A stretch of 64,000 nt of DNA from Platerodrilus igneus (Eukaryota; Arthropoda; Insecta; Coleoptera; Lycidae), in assembly GCA_036346225.1 (NCBI GenBank), contig JARFIW010000900.1, forward strand, positions 434,001 to 498,000, written 5' to 3'. A program made the position numbers and the translations under genes. Numbering within the stretch: position 1 is the first letter of the stretch; each line of letters begins with the position of its first letter. A model generated the notes under the pieces. That model was not told the origin of the DNA, did not search any database, and saw nothing but the letters and a program-made list of their open reading frames with translations. Positions 46,600 to 58,000 of the stretch are shown here, in pieces.

Positions 46600-46990
46600 G
46601 ACTTTTGACTTAAATTAAATAGAATTCTGTGTGTAAGCAATATCATTATAGTTAGTATATTTTTTTGGATTAAATGTGTATAGGTATGAGTAAACTGTAT
46701 GTAAATTATTGATGTCTTCTTTGTGATTGATGGAATTTTGTTCTTGGTTTATATGAAATGGTTCTAAGAAAAGTCTTTTTTTGTAATTGCTTTCTATATC
46801 TAAAATTTTTACATTATCATAATTGACTTTGTGTTTTGTATTGTATAAATGTATAGAAAGAGCACAAAGTTTTCTAATTTTGCATAACTTTTGTGTTGTG
46901 TCATGCGATTTCAGGCCACTGTTTGGTTTGGCCTACGTAGGAAGCTTTGCATTCACATTGAATTTTATACACTAAATTGCTACATAAAGC
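46600..46990 (-). pseudogene. Penelope-like element, GIY-YIG endonuclease end (left arm)
   Basis: Minus strand: LVYKIQCECKASYVGQTK (46921-46978) is the GIY-YIG entry motif of Penelope-like retroelements ('VYKI.C.C...YVGQT'). It is followed across frame changes by LCALSIHLYN, ILDIESNYKKRLFLEPFHI and INNLHTVYSYLYTFNP, then a stop near 46615. The reverse transcriptase part that should precede it is missing or decayed (47000-47212). Confidence 0.75.
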
Positions 46991-47639
46991 TTTATTTGTT
47001 TTCTTTTAGTTTAGTAAAAAGTTTCCAATGGACTTAGTATTTGAATTTATTATAGTTACAAAGGTTGTTTTAGTAATTTTTTATTAGTGGTGAAAGATTA
47101 GTAATATATAAAGTTTTTTGTAAATGATATCAGTATGTTTATTTTGAGGTGGAAATATGATTGTGTTAGTATGTAGTAGTTTTTATAAAAGTGGTTTAGG
47201 GTAACCGTTGTTGATTAAGATTGATATTAGTTCTTTCAGATTTTTTCTTTAAATTTGGGTTCACAGATAGAGACCATACGATGTTTCAGTCCTAATAGGT
47301 GTTAATTTTGTTTCATGCTATGATTGGAATGGTAATTTAAATATCTTTCTGAATTTGTAGGTTTTGTAAATATCAAAATTGATCTTGTTGTCATTATTAT
47401 ACACAGTTATCCCAATAATTTACAAAACTACATATTCAACACAATCATATTTCCATCAAAATAAACATACTGATACATTTACAAAAACTTTATCATATTA
47501 CTAAGTCTCATTAACTTACCAAACTAATAGAAAAATGACTAATACAACCTTTATGTAACAATTTAATAAAATTCAAATACTAATCCATGCAAACTTTTCC
47601 ACTAAACAAACTGTAATATGACAAAACAATATCAAAATT

Positions 47640-48053
47640 AGAAAACTGTAGCAACTTTGTAACTATATAAATTCAAAACAAAGTCATTGAAACTTAAATC
47701 TAGAAAGAAAAAACAAAAAGCTTTCTGAAATTTCATGAAACAAACAAAATGTGATGCAAAAGTAGACACATAAACAGTTGTCGCATACCAACACTTATCA
47801 AATTATAACATTTATGCTTACACAATCATTTAATTAACACAAAGTCAATTATGATAATGTAAAAATTTTAGATATAGAAAGCAATTACAAACACAGACTT
47901 TTCTTAGAATCATTTCATATAAACCAAGAACAAAATTCCATCAATCACAAAGAAGACATCAATAATTTACATACAGTTTACTCATACCTATACACTTTTA
48001 ATCCAAAAAAATATACTAACTATAATGATATTGCTTACACACAGAATTCTATT
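47640..48053 (+). pseudogene. Penelope-like element, GIY-YIG endonuclease end (right arm)
   Basis: Plus-strand partner of the left-arm fragment. ILDIESNYKHRLFLESFHI, SINHKEDINNLHTVYSYLY and KKYTNYNDIAYTQNSI before a TAA near 48051 correspond block for block. The first part (about 47640-47700) is more decayed than on the left arm. Confidence 0.7.
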
Positions 48054-48561
48054 TAATTTAAGTCAAAAGTCAACCTGTTTACTACACCTGTAAAAAAAAA
48101 AATATGATATTAAAAATCTAACTATTTTTATGCAACCCACCATACAAAAAAAAAATTTTTACAAATAAACCACATACTACTATTTAAATTAAAAAAATAT
48201 AAGCAAATAGTGTCATAATTTGTTGATTGATGTCATCCTGATCCTACATTTTGTCAAATAAGTGAACTGACATTTCATTCAAAATTTAAAATTAATTTTA
48301 ATTTTAATCAGTAATATTACAAGCTTCCTTCTGTTACTTTTATTATGGGTGAATACATAAATAATTTTATCAAGAAATAAGTAAGTGAAACATATATTAC
48401 CTGTTATATGAATTACCTATTTATATACTTTTTCATGTAGATCGATGATTAAGGTGTAAATTATCACCGAAACGTACGATTTAATACAAATGATACACAT
48501 TTAATGTTTTGTGTTTAATTTTATGAGCGACTTTATCCCAAGAACCAAAAAACAAAATCTT

Positions 48562-48601
<40 letters not shown>

Positions 48602-48649
48602 AAGAATGAAATTTAATGGCAAGTGACTCAATATTAGCCACAAGGGCAT

Positions 48650-48693
48650 CCTGTCGACGTGTTTCACCATAATTGAGGACTCATCAGGACAGG
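48650..48693 (-). ncRNA. Hammerhead-ribozyme-like motif (minimal, Penelope/retrozyme type)
   Basis: The minus strand reads CCTGTC-CTGATGA-GTCC...GGT-GAAA-CACGTC-GACAGG over 44 nt. CCTGTC and GACAGG form a perfect 6-bp stem I. CTGATGA and GAAA are the invariant core blocks. GTC precedes the cleavage position, and stem III is one C-G pair with a 2-nt loop, as in hammerheads of Penelope-like elements and retrozymes. Stem II is weakened (the G-C next to GAAA became G-U). It lies next to a Penelope-like palindrome and a (TA)n tract. Confidence 0.65.
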
Positions 48694-48758
48694 AGTAGCA
48701 AAACTTTGATATTATTTTAAGACTCATTAAATTTACTTATATATATATATATATGTAA

Positions 48759-48792
<34 letters not shown>

Positions 48793-48808
48793 TATATATA
48801 TTTACATA

Positions 48809-49041
48809 TATAGCAATTAGTAAGATGAAATAGTAACTTAGACTTTTATTTAAAAGTCAAATGATCATTTCAAATCGAGCTAGTAATTGAAAGAAGGAAG
48901 GAAGGAAAGGAAGAAAAGGAAGGAAAGAAGGAAAGAAGGTAAACGCACAGTTTTGGCAAAACTGAGATGCAGGTTCAAATCCTGTCCGAGACCTTATATT
49001 TTCCTTCTTTGGAAAATTAATTTCATCTTACTAATTGCAAT
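48809..49041. mobile_element. Small MITE-like unit with 20-bp inverted ends
   Basis: AGCAATTAGTAAGATGAAAT at about 48811-48830 is mirrored by ATTTCATCTTACTAATTGC at 49019-49038. Both ends are embedded near TA-rich tracts. It contains a GGAA-type purine microsatellite (48893-48940) and a B-box-like GGTTCAAATCC (about 48973-48983) with flanking complementary bases (CAGG..CCTG) like a T arm. Confidence 0.55.
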
Positions 49042-49087
49042 ACGTTAGTATTTATCAACTTACCTTGTGTAAAAAAACTACCTAAAA

Positions 49088-49119
<32 letters not shown>

Positions 49120-49121
<2 letters not shown>

Positions 49122-51560
49122 AGTGTCAGAGGGAGCTACCAAGGATTCTAAGGGTTGTTTAGTAGAAGGTAGTGTATGCCAAGTAAAATGATACATATAT
49201 CTGATCCCATAATTTAAAAATGTATGTTTGCCGTACTTTACATATGCTAAAGTATTCAAAATGGTTGTTGAAATGTAAGTGCCAAGAGGTAAATTAAAAT
49301 GACTTGATGACGTGATAAAATACACAGTGCTCAAGGGTTTATACTGAGTTAGAATTTAGTAGGCCATTGAAAGTACATTTGCCATCTGAAAACCGGATGC
49401 GTCTATGGATGTCCACTATCAACCACGACGATCCAGGGTCATGTGTGATTTATTTTGGCTTTTGTTTAATTAGAATCAACTTTTGGACGAATATGTAATT
49501 TCAAAATTATAAGTTATAACAATGTCAAATGTGATTGAAGGATTGTAAAATATTTAGAACCAATACTAGAATATTATGTGAAAACTATGAAAGTGTAAAA
49601 GGACATAATTTATGGTATGTGCGACACAAACTTAGTGTTTAAATATTATTGGACGATTTTAGTTTATGTAATTTGAAATGTAGTAGACAAGTAATGTTAT
49701 AATTATCACCTTGGAAAGTAAACAAGGGGAGTTTATTTTGAATATTTTTGGTATAAAGACGTATTTTAAAGAACTGCGCTAATTTGTGTAAAGATTTTGA
49801 AGATTAATAAACGTGTTTGATTTTGAAATAGTTTGATTATTCAAGAAGGGTAAAGAGCAGCATCGATACTTAATAAGTAATAGCGACGACAAGGAAGAGT
49901 AAAAGATTTGTATTAGTGCGACGGCGAAGCGACGAATAGTAAGATAGATTTGGAACGATATTGATAAAGGCAGAAGGCATCGGTTTGGAATTTTAAGAAG
50001 GAAGAATATTTGGGATCGATTTGGATATAGAATTATAGGTAGCAGGGCATTGAGTGGTTATAAAAAGGGACGAAGATTGATTTTGATATAGATGTATATG
50101 TAGCGGGGCATTGAGTGATTTGGAACAGGACGACGATAGATTTGGATTGAGTACGGATTAAAGGCGGACGGATTAATTTGGAACAAAAGGAGCGAAATTA
50201 GGAGAACACGTAAGAGCAGTAATTGGAAGTGGAAGAGTCAACGCAGAAACTACGACGGAAGAATTAGCGCAGGGGAAGTAAAATAAACGGGTATTCTAAA
50301 TTCTAAAATTCGGGTCATTTATTTCAGATATTGGGTGCAACTAAAATTTAAAGAAAGATACCTGGAGGCGAGACGGAATTTCAACAGGATAGTGCAACCG
50401 TGTAAAGACGCATACGGCGACGAGGATTTTGAGCCAGCAGTAAGAGAGGCCGGAAACTAAGTATAATCCAGGTGAATGCTGTGAAATATCTTATAACGTC
50501 AAAAGTCATAAATTTGTGGTATTAAATTAATTTGGCACAAGGCAACGTTGATCATAATTAAAATTTGGCATATACAAAACTAGATTCAAAAATTAGTACT
50601 AAAACAAAAGAGAGTGCAGTTTGGTTGGGCATTGCACATCTACTTACCACGGAACCCACGGTAAGTAGGTGAACACCCTGAGAATAAAGAGTTCAAATAG
50701 TCGAGGCATTTTAATAACAATTTTGATTAAATAACCAACCAGACGTTGCAAAAGTACGGGGCGTGCAATAGGTGTTTGCACATTATACAAAAAAGCATTG
50801 AAATTTATAAGAAGGGGCGCGCGACGACGAAAATAAAGTAATAATAATAAAAGAGGGGGTAGTGTACAAAAATATATATCGATATAAATAATAAAGAAAA
50901 CACCTTTCTGGTATAAGTAATTGCTTTTCTATATTATTATTTCAAAATATGGTTACAAATGGGACAAAGATTAAACTAAACAGTGTTCGTATGCAGCACA
51001 CAACTGCATAACCGTATACTTAACATGTACAACAAACATATCACTTAATAGTAAATGAGAACCTACATGAATGATTATAAATCAGTACTAATAATAAATA
51101 TCTTACACTTTTGTGTAGTATAAGTCGTATGACAAGAAACACACAATCTTGGGCCGGTATCGGACAACATACATTTTAGTTATTTAAAACCTTCGTAGTT
51201 AAATTATGTGAGGCTGAAGGCTAGATGATAAAACGTATCAACACCGCTGGGGTGTTCTTAATACTAATCAGTATTAGTAATGTTGGTTAGTAACAATATA
51301 CAACGTGACAGCCGTAGTAAGTTTAGAAAGTCACGGGATTAGTGAAGTGTGAGATTTTCAAAAACTCCCGGTTTCCTTCACGAGAATTAAATGGCAGTAG
51401 TAATACATAGCAAATTTTAGCTAAGCGGAACCGGAGAAGTTGGCGTCACCAAACATGTTTCTTAGTCAGCAGTCTTGGTTGCAAACCCAGTATATGGGAA
51501 GTGAATCATCTCACGTAGCGTCGAGGAGCGAGAATTTAGTCGGAAAACCAACCAAAATTT
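49120..51560. other. No recognised gene; possible LTR-like segment
   Basis: The stretch from TGTAGTGTCAGAGGGAGCTA (49119) to TTGGGTGCAACTAAAATTT (about 50335) looks like an LTR followed by a primer site, with AATAAACG motifs at 49807 and 50282. I could not find a partner LTR or match the primer site to a tRNA. The remainder is purine-rich on the plus strand. Confidence 0.25.
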
Positions 51561-52830
51561 ATCCTAAAACGACCAAAAAGCAGATTTTAAATTAGTGCTA
51601 CCTCCAAGAATACCTACCCGATACACACAAGAGAAAATAGTTTGAAGGGAGGCTGCATATACCAGCGCGTATAATTTCTTGTACACTTCCCACGGTAATT
51701 GTACAAAGGACAGAATCAATACTCCAACGAAAACCGTTGGTATTAGAAAACAGAATGAATAATTCATAAATAAATGCCAATGCAACGAGTGTTGATAGCC
51801 TATCTGTGCAACAAATGTTCAACGAAAGTATCAAATTAATAGTATAATCCAGTATGAACAGGGACCGCTTAGAATAAATGATTTAAGTGCATCTAACTAC
51901 AATTAGGAGACTGAAGATTAATGTTCAAACACCAGGCTTGCCAGACCAAAATATGAACTAAGGCAATGATTTTATTCGGAATATAGACGAGATAATAATT
52001 AATGAAGCACCCAAAACAACAACAATACCGACCACAAAAGATTCCGGATAGAAAACAAAACAAAAACAGACAAAACAAAAATCCGACTTCTCGAAGGTCC
52101 AATAGTGGTAACCCTAGGACTACCAGAAAAAAACGATACTTGACACTTACATTAGTGAGCCAAGAGCTAGAACTACCGAAGAAAGAAGAAAAAAAAGGGA
52201 AGACGGGTAATAAGCAATCAACGAGGACTAAGATTGACGGCTTCGACACTGCGGAGTCGTCGAGGGACGGAGAAACAGTATAGTTATCAATCTCAAGAAA
52301 AGAGTTAATTTCCCGCGGAGAAATTAGAGAAAAGAAGAACGATAAGGAAAAATTGCAGTAGCAGCCCCAACACGACACAAAGGTCAAGCCTCAAGTATGC
52401 AAGGGAACGACAATAGAGCGCTGGTAAAAGAAACGGTGTACTACAAACTGTGGTAAAAAAAGTCGCTTCAAACGAAAAATCAAGAAAAGAATTGCTACAA
52501 AGGTCGAAAGGTCGACAAAGTCGCAATTTCCAAAGAAAAGGAGAAAAGCGTACAAAGCATACCACAGGAGCGGATGGACGAAAAACAATCAGTATAAGGA
52601 CCGCAGCAAAGAAGACCAGCCAAAGGAAAATAAGAATAGGATGTTCAGAGAAGAAAGAAGAAAGGGGGACAGAATTACGGGACATGTGACCGAGAGCAGA
52701 ATCCCAGTGTATAACAAAATTAGCATAGGAAATTAGGATAGGAGGATTAGGTATTGAGCTTAAGACGTTTGCGCCGCCAACAAGAAAACGAGACGAAGTC
52801 AAGAACATTAGAATTTCATCGACATACATC
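51560..52830. other. Low-complexity, purine-rich region with opposing ORFs
   Basis: The plus strand is A/G-rich and gives Lys/Arg/Gln-rich ORFs (52002-52283, 52450-52689). The minus strand gives Phe/Leu/Ser-rich ORFs (51893-52387, 52305-52829). Neither has a recognisable domain. The composition alone explains both, so no product is assigned. Confidence 0.4.
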
Positions 52831-53099
52831 TTCAGATTCTCGATAAGTATGGAATAATATCTGTCTGTTTTGGGCAGTTTTTAGCAAAACAGGAACAGCA
52901 GGAAGTGTAGTAGTTGTAGCGCAAGGTTGAGAAAGTGGTGGCAAGGGTAGTTTAGAAAGCTCAAAACGCGACATAGAAGAAAGAGGTTTGTTTTAAAATG
53001 GGTTGTAAGAAAGCCAACAGTAGAAAGAGAAAAAGTATGGGCTGTACGAGAATCAATTTTACGAAACACAAGCAGAGCACACTTCAATTACGTTAGATA

Positions 53100-53560
53100 A
53101 AGGGACGGACACGGATACAATTTCATAGACTTTAGATAAAGAACTAGCAGCATCACAGTTAGCAAAGAATAGAGCATTAGCTGTAGAAGTATCAACCTTA
53201 GGAAAAGGAGCAGATTCCGATAACACTTCAGCAACAGTACATAAAGAAACAGAATCAGGTAGAATTTCATCCACCTTGCAAGAACAAACAGTACTAGGAA
53301 GAATTTCATCCACATTAGATAAGGAAACAGAATCAGGTTGACCTTCGTCAACATTAGATAACAGGACATCAGCTAGGATTTTACCAACCTTAGCTAAAAG
53401 AACAGAAGCCAGTAGCATTTTGTCAGCATTATATAACGAAGCACCATAGAAAGAATTTTGTCAATATGAGAAGAATGAGCAGGTAACATTTCATCAACGT
53501 CCGATAAAGAAGTAGAATTAAGTTAAGACTTCATCAATGTTAAACAACGGTCTAGGAACA
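53100..53560. repeat. 39-bp tandem repeat (13-residue unit)
   Basis: Successive 39-bp units occur, for example AGAATTTCATCCACATTAGA at 53299 and the similar AGAATTTCATCCACCTTGCA one unit before. Since 39 is divisible by 3, both strands stay open: minus gives repeats of the form SNVDEILPDSVSL, plus gives ISSTLDKETESGR. The coding direction is undecided. Confidence 0.75.
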
Positions 53561-53639
53561 GACAAAACTTCAACCACAATGGGAATGGATTCCCTGACCA
53601 TAGTAGATAAAGAAACAGGATCAGGTAAAACTTTGACGT

Positions 53640-53960
53640 CAGCAACAACGGGCATTACAGCTGCACTAACTGCAGCAGGACTTTCTCTACCCGTATTAGA
53701 GGTTATCGGTACTTCAGCTACAGCTGTGATTGCAGACGCGACAGAAATTTCTTAAGTTGAAGCATTTAAGAAAGCAGGAACAGGTAAGATATTTACAAAA
53801 ATGGCAAGAGGCATTAAGGATACAGGTTTATGGACTTCAACAGGACCTTCGCTGATTAAATTAGAAATTATCGTCACTTCAGCGACATTTGTGCTTGCAG
53901 ACACGACAGAAATTTCTTAGGTAGAATCGTTTAAGAAAGCGGGAACAAACTTTTGAGAAG
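53640..53960. repeat. Duplicated segment, about 180-bp period
   Basis: Two copies, about 53680-53780 and 53850-53945, share CAGACRCGACAGAAATTTCTTA and AGCRGGAACA. They continue the repeat-rich region of 53.1-53.6 kb. Confidence 0.65.
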
Positions 53961-54329
53961 CTAGCTGCAAGTCACTAATTCGAAGTATGGGTTGCAATGG
54001 TGGTGAAGGCACAGTTTGGGGTGGTAGTGAAAACGCCGGGTCTATATGATCATCTTTTGAATCGCGGAGGACAGAAGGAATTTGGTTCTTGTTAGTAGAG
54101 GTTTGGTAAGTAGGAGCGTGATAGCCGTAAAAATCAATATTATAGTTCAAAGGCTCATATGACTGAAAAGGGTACGAGGTGATGGTAGTATGGCGATCAG
54201 AAGGAGGCGTAGAAAAGGATGTAGAACTAGTGACGGACCAAATTTTGTTCGAAGCTATATTTGTCGAAGAAGGTTATGTTTTGATAATAGTAGTAGGATG
54301 ATGAGGTACAGCAAAGAACGTAGAGTTCA
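53917..54329 (-). pseudogene. Unrecognised ORF, Ser/Thr/Pro-rich
   Basis: From ATG 54329 (MNSTFFAVPHHPTTIIKT) one minus-strand frame continues, through a single stop, into 53917-54150 (LNYNIDFYGYHAPTYQTSTN; FSLPPQTVPSPPLQPILRI) and then into the repeat region to the left. There is no known domain. It could be the N-terminal part of a decayed repeat-rich protein or a chance open frame. Confidence 0.3.
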
Positions 54330-54336
54330 TCCCATC

Positions 54337-54566
54337 ACGGATCTATCAAAATATTTCCTATTATGATCCGCTACTTTCAGCCGTTATAAAGGTGTACCAG
54401 TTAAGATATTAAACCTTCAAAAATAGCCTGGGGAAACATTGGAAATCATTGTGCAATATTTAGTAAATTGTTTACAGGAAAATAAGATATCTGAGAAATT
54501 AGTAACTTTTTGGGGAGACAACACAAACTGTAATTTCGATGGTTCTCAAAGACGTGGTGTAAATAA
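54337..54566 (+). pseudogene. hAT transposase, upstream half
   Basis: Plus-strand blocks GVPVKILNL, LEIIVQYLVNCLQENKISEK, then LVTFWGDNTNCNFDGSQRRG and VNN. They match the ZMYM/DUF4371-type hAT transposase signature ('FCGDNTN.NFGG..R.G.NNVF.KL'), in which the Asp-containing block is part of the RNase-H-like core. The frame is cut after VNN by the Harbinger element and resumes at 58001. One in-frame stop near 54440. Confidence 0.8.
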
Positions 54567-55622
54567 TGGGTGGTATGATTAAAAGTAGTATTTGCTTTTA
54601 CTTCAAGTAAATGCTCCATGTTGTAGCTTTTACTTCTAGTAAATACTAAAAATTATAGCATTTACTCCACATTAATCTTGAAGTAAATATTAGGAGCAAC
54701 TACTTCATGCTTTGCTTTATTTACTTCAATATATAGGAATCAATACTAATTACTAACGCTGTATAGTATTTCCTCCACCTGAGCGTATTTGGTGTAGTTT
54801 TTAAGAAGCTACTTAGAGAGCAACTTCACATCTTTTACTTCAATTGATAAACGTTCAATATGGCGGTTTTTATAAATTATAAGAAAAAGAAGGAAATATG
54901 TGAACGTAGAATATATGGGGAGGGACTATATAGAAAAATATTTCGGTAAGTCAATTATTTTAGATAGAGTTTTACTATAAGGCGAATTCTTCCAGCTTCA
55001 ATGTAGACCATGTAGAATGGATAGATAACGAGTTTTTAGGAAATCGTATTGTGACGAGAGGAGCAACTTTATCAAATGTAGCAAAAATGGACGTATTTTT
55101 AAGAACTCTAGGTGATCCTGAGTTTCACCAAGGTGTTGATGTGGATGTGGGGGTGCATCAAACAACCGTTTCCAACATCGTTAAAGAGGTTTCACAAAAA
55201 ATTGTTTTACAGAAAAATGCATAGATTTTTTTTCATCAAAATGCCCGCGAAATTGAATTAGCTAAAGACGGTTGGACAAGATCTGGGGCAATAGGAGCCA
55301 TAGATTGTACCCATATCAGAATAATGAAACCAAAAATTCATGAGGAAGAATATTTTAAGCGTAAAGGATTTTGTAATATTATTGTACAAGCTACATGCAA
55401 TTCTAAAGAAGCTTTTACGTCTGTGCATGCATCGTGGCCAGGAAGTGTACATGACAGTAGAATGTGCAGAAATTCTGAAATTCAAACCGTTTTTCCTGGA
55501 AATAATAACGAATTATGCTTGCTAGGGGATAAAGGATATGGTATTGCTCCGTGGTTATTGATGCCTTATGAAAATTCTTCGATGGCAGCTCACAAAGCGT
55601 ATAGTAAGGTGCATTGTAACAA

Positions 55623-56656
55623 TCCTTGCATGTGATTTTCCAATGCTCCATCCGAAGGTACTACATTGGCCAGAAAGCGAGTTTTTTTTAACCTGAAAAA
55701 TTTTGAATTTTGCCCAACCCTTGCTGTTCCAAGCAAGGTAGGGATCTTTAACGTGCGTGACAACACTCAAACACGGGACCTCCATTTTAACTCTCATCCG
55801 AACGAAGGTGTATTTTTGTGAAAAGTGTTTGTTACGTGCCAAAGTGGCCCTGTAACATATGTATTAGGTTAAGTTGATGTACGGAAGTTTCGCGCCATAA
55901 TTTCAAAAGACGCGGCGCGTGGAATTTTAATAGACTAGGCGTGTACTTCCGTTACGTCATTGTGCATCTGCGCAGTTCGTGCGACTCTAGAGGGTTGGAC
56001 GAATAACTTCGGCGGATGTGTAAAAGACAAAAAGAGTGGGGGAGTTTCCTCTGCTCTCTATAACGTGGCTGTTTGCCTTTGTTTTTCGAGTAGTGTGGTC
56101 GGTCAGGTATCGTATCGTGCTTAGCTTACCTATGTAGTTTCCCTGCTTGCTTATCTTTTGTTTGTCGACCCTTACCTGTTTTTTTCCGTCATTCCCTACA
56201 TAGGTAGATAAATTTGCAGCCACCTCGAGGCAAACCGGACTCCACGACCCCGAGACAAATTGGATGTCCATGCTCAGCCAACAGCCCCGGAGCGGAGGCC
56301 ACCTTTATCTTAATCCTGCCGGATGCCGGATTTCTTATGTAAGTAATTAATGTATTACCTTTTGTTTAAATTTTCATATTTTCGATTATGGCGCAATATA
56401 ATTTTGTACAATGGTGACGTCATGGTAGTTGGCAACGTGGAATCTGTAATAAGGTTCGCGCTTCCGGCCGCCAGGGCGTTGCATTGCTTTCGTATTCATT
56501 GCGCTTGCGCGATGTATTTATGAACTCTTAAACTGTATTACCGACTTCGTAAACTGTTTTATCGACCATATAAATGTATCACCAAGTAAATTGTAATATG
56601 TTCGCCTAACATTTTTCAAGCGGACCGTGTCGGGATTTGAACCCAAGACTTTGGGC
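55623..56656 (-). mobile_element. SINE copy, 5'-truncated, split by a solo LTR
   Basis: Same SINE family on the minus strand: tail and body at 55623-55830, remaining body and B-box part of the head at 56599-56656; the A-box half is missing. Perfect 14-bp duplications GTGCATTGTAACAA at 55609-55622 and 56657-56670 prove insertion into the HARBI1-like gene. Confidence 0.93.
55831..56598. mobile_element. Solo LTR, 768 bp
   Basis: Starts TGTTACGTGCC and ends GTAATA (TGTTAC...GTAACA type with one change). It is flanked by TGTT at 55827-55830 and 56599-56602, a 4-bp duplication. It interrupts the SINE body between GTGAAAAGTG and CGCCTAAC. No internal retrotransposon sequence remains, so it arose by LTR-LTR recombination. 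The ORF 55987-56271 has no known domain. Confidence 0.85.
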
Positions 56657-57109
56657 GTGCATTGTAACAACCACGTAAAATTGAATGTTGCTTTGGACAG
56701 TTGAAAAAAGGATTCCCAATGCTTCAATATATATTGCGACTGAAAACTGAACGATTGTGTACCTTTATATTAGCAGCATTCATACTTCACGATGTTGCTA
56801 AATGTTTGCAGGATCCGTATGAAGAGCCTATCTGTCCAGTGCGACAAGTTCATAGCGTGCGATGGGTACGTCGTGCGGGTCAGCAACATCGGGATGCTGT
56901 TACTCGACAAATTTTTGCCGAATAGAGGTGGGTTTTAGTAATATGTGGATAGATTGAACAATGTCAAACAAACGGCGACACTTAATCTAAATATATATTT
57001 ATATATTCATTTCTATTATAGGTATCCTATAATATATTAATCAAATATCACAAACAATTCAGTTCTCTTCACAATTATCCTTAAAAAGTTTAAAATACGG
57101 TATTAATGA

Positions 57110-57825
57110 GTTCTCTTGTTTACTCTTGAATTGATAATATCCTTTCGCTTGAATTGCAGCACTTGCTTGAGCTCGAGCGGCCTGAATTTGTTGAATTAAG
57201 CATATTCTTGCAACTGCTGTAACTCTTCCGGTTCTGTCATTTGGGCTAATTGTAACTTTCTCTTTTTTACAGGAAGCGACAGTAATGTTGAAGCACTTGA
57301 CGTGCTAGCAGATTCAGTCGCATAGCCAGAAGATACGGCACCTATGACATTTGTGACAAAGTAAAGTATTCATGAATAACGTAAAAATAACTTACCTGGT
57401 ACTTTATTCAACACCGGATTTTCTCCCTGAACTTCCTCGTTATTCTGAATAGAATAAAATTTCTTTTGCCAATCTGTCAGTTTAGTTTTCTTGTTAACCG
57501 TCTTGTTAAGATCAGTAGCATCTTTCACTTTAGGTTTCATGTTGTTCAATTTTCTCATAACCTGTTTTACAGTAATTATTTCTTTAGTGTTTTTGCTATA
57601 GGCTTTCGCTAGTAACTTAGCAGCTTCATCGTTTTCTGCTTTGATTGCTGGAGTTTGCCGCTTGTCAAGAAGTATTTTAAAATCTTCCAACAAAAGAACA
57701 AATGCCATTTGAAGGTATATATCCTCCACATTTTCAGCATCCTTAGCACTTGCTTCTACACTATCATCACTCTCATTACTAATAGTTATTGCGCTTCTAT
57801 AACGAGAAAATAATACAACTATCAA
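57110..57825 (-). pseudogene. Harbinger second ORF, Myb/SANT-like protein
   Basis: Minus-strand ORF 57370-57825 reads VEDIYLQMAFVLLLEDFKIL, LLAKAYSKNTKEIITVKQVM, RKLNNMKPKVKDATDLNKT and LTDWQKKFYSIQNNEE. This is the trihelix/Myb-like layout (helices, then 'K..NM..+VK.K.D....GNKK.+L..WE..F') of the DNA-binding partner encoded by Harbinger elements, which helps import the transposase and bind the termini. After a frame change it continues with MTEPEELQQLQEYA towards 57110. It converges with the transposase gene. No start within the conserved first helix could be fixed. Confidence 0.65.
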
Positions 57826-58000
57826 ACTGATTGAGGTTAAACGCCTCCAAACATTTACTACCAGTTTATACTTCTAATCTAACTAAAAACTTCCAACAGA
57901 AGTATTTACTTCATGTAAAAGATTATACTTCAGAAATACTATGAAGTAAAAGCTCTTACTTGAAGTAAAAGCAAATACTCTTTTTAATCATACCACGTAA

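Larger units (their letters stand above)
46092..48563. repeat. Giant palindrome made of two Penelope-like fragments
   Basis: Left arm 46092-47212 and right arm 47398-48563 are inverted copies with scattered differences, separated by about 185 bp. The outer ends AAAAGATTTTGTTTTTTGG match CCAAAAAACAAAATCTTTT, and each end abuts a (TA)n tract (46011-46053; 48566-48599). Confidence 0.93.
54965..56926 (+). pseudogene. HARBI1-like transposase, interrupted by SINE and LTR
   Basis: The DDE nuclease of the Harbinger element. The 5' part 54965-55622 gives FLRTLGDPEFHQGVDVDVGV, TTVSNIVKEVSQKI, GAIDCTHIRI (first Asp, 55290-55319), CNIIVQATCNSKEAF, SWPGSVHDSRM and LLGDKGYGIAPWL (second Asp). The coding sequence is interrupted at HCNN by a SINE. 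It resumes at 56671 with PRKIECCFGQLKKGFPMLQ, in which the Glu is the third catalytic residue, and ends with FILHDVAKCLQDPYEEP in 56701-56925. An in-frame stop near 55222 and the insertion make it inactive. A genuine start codon is not clear. Confidence 0.88.
54567..57997. mobile_element. PIF/Harbinger transposon, 3431 bp
   Basis: Terminal inverted repeats share GTGGTATGATTAAAA and TATTTGCTTTTACTTCAAGT. The left end starts TGGGTGG at 54567 and the right end is CATACCACG at 57997. The 3-bp duplication TAA at 54564-54566 and 57998-58000 is the canonical Harbinger TWA target. Inside are a HARBI1-like transposase (plus) and a Myb/SANT-like second ORF (minus), the usual two-gene set. Confidence 0.95.

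Noticed and set aside
49119..50335. Complete LTR
   Set aside because: Start and possible end look LTR-like, but no partner LTR, duplication or identifiable primer tRNA was found; kept only as a note.
52002..52689. Lys/Arg-rich plus-strand ORFs as a retroviral Gag
   Set aside because: No capsid or knuckle motif; purine-rich composition alone yields them.
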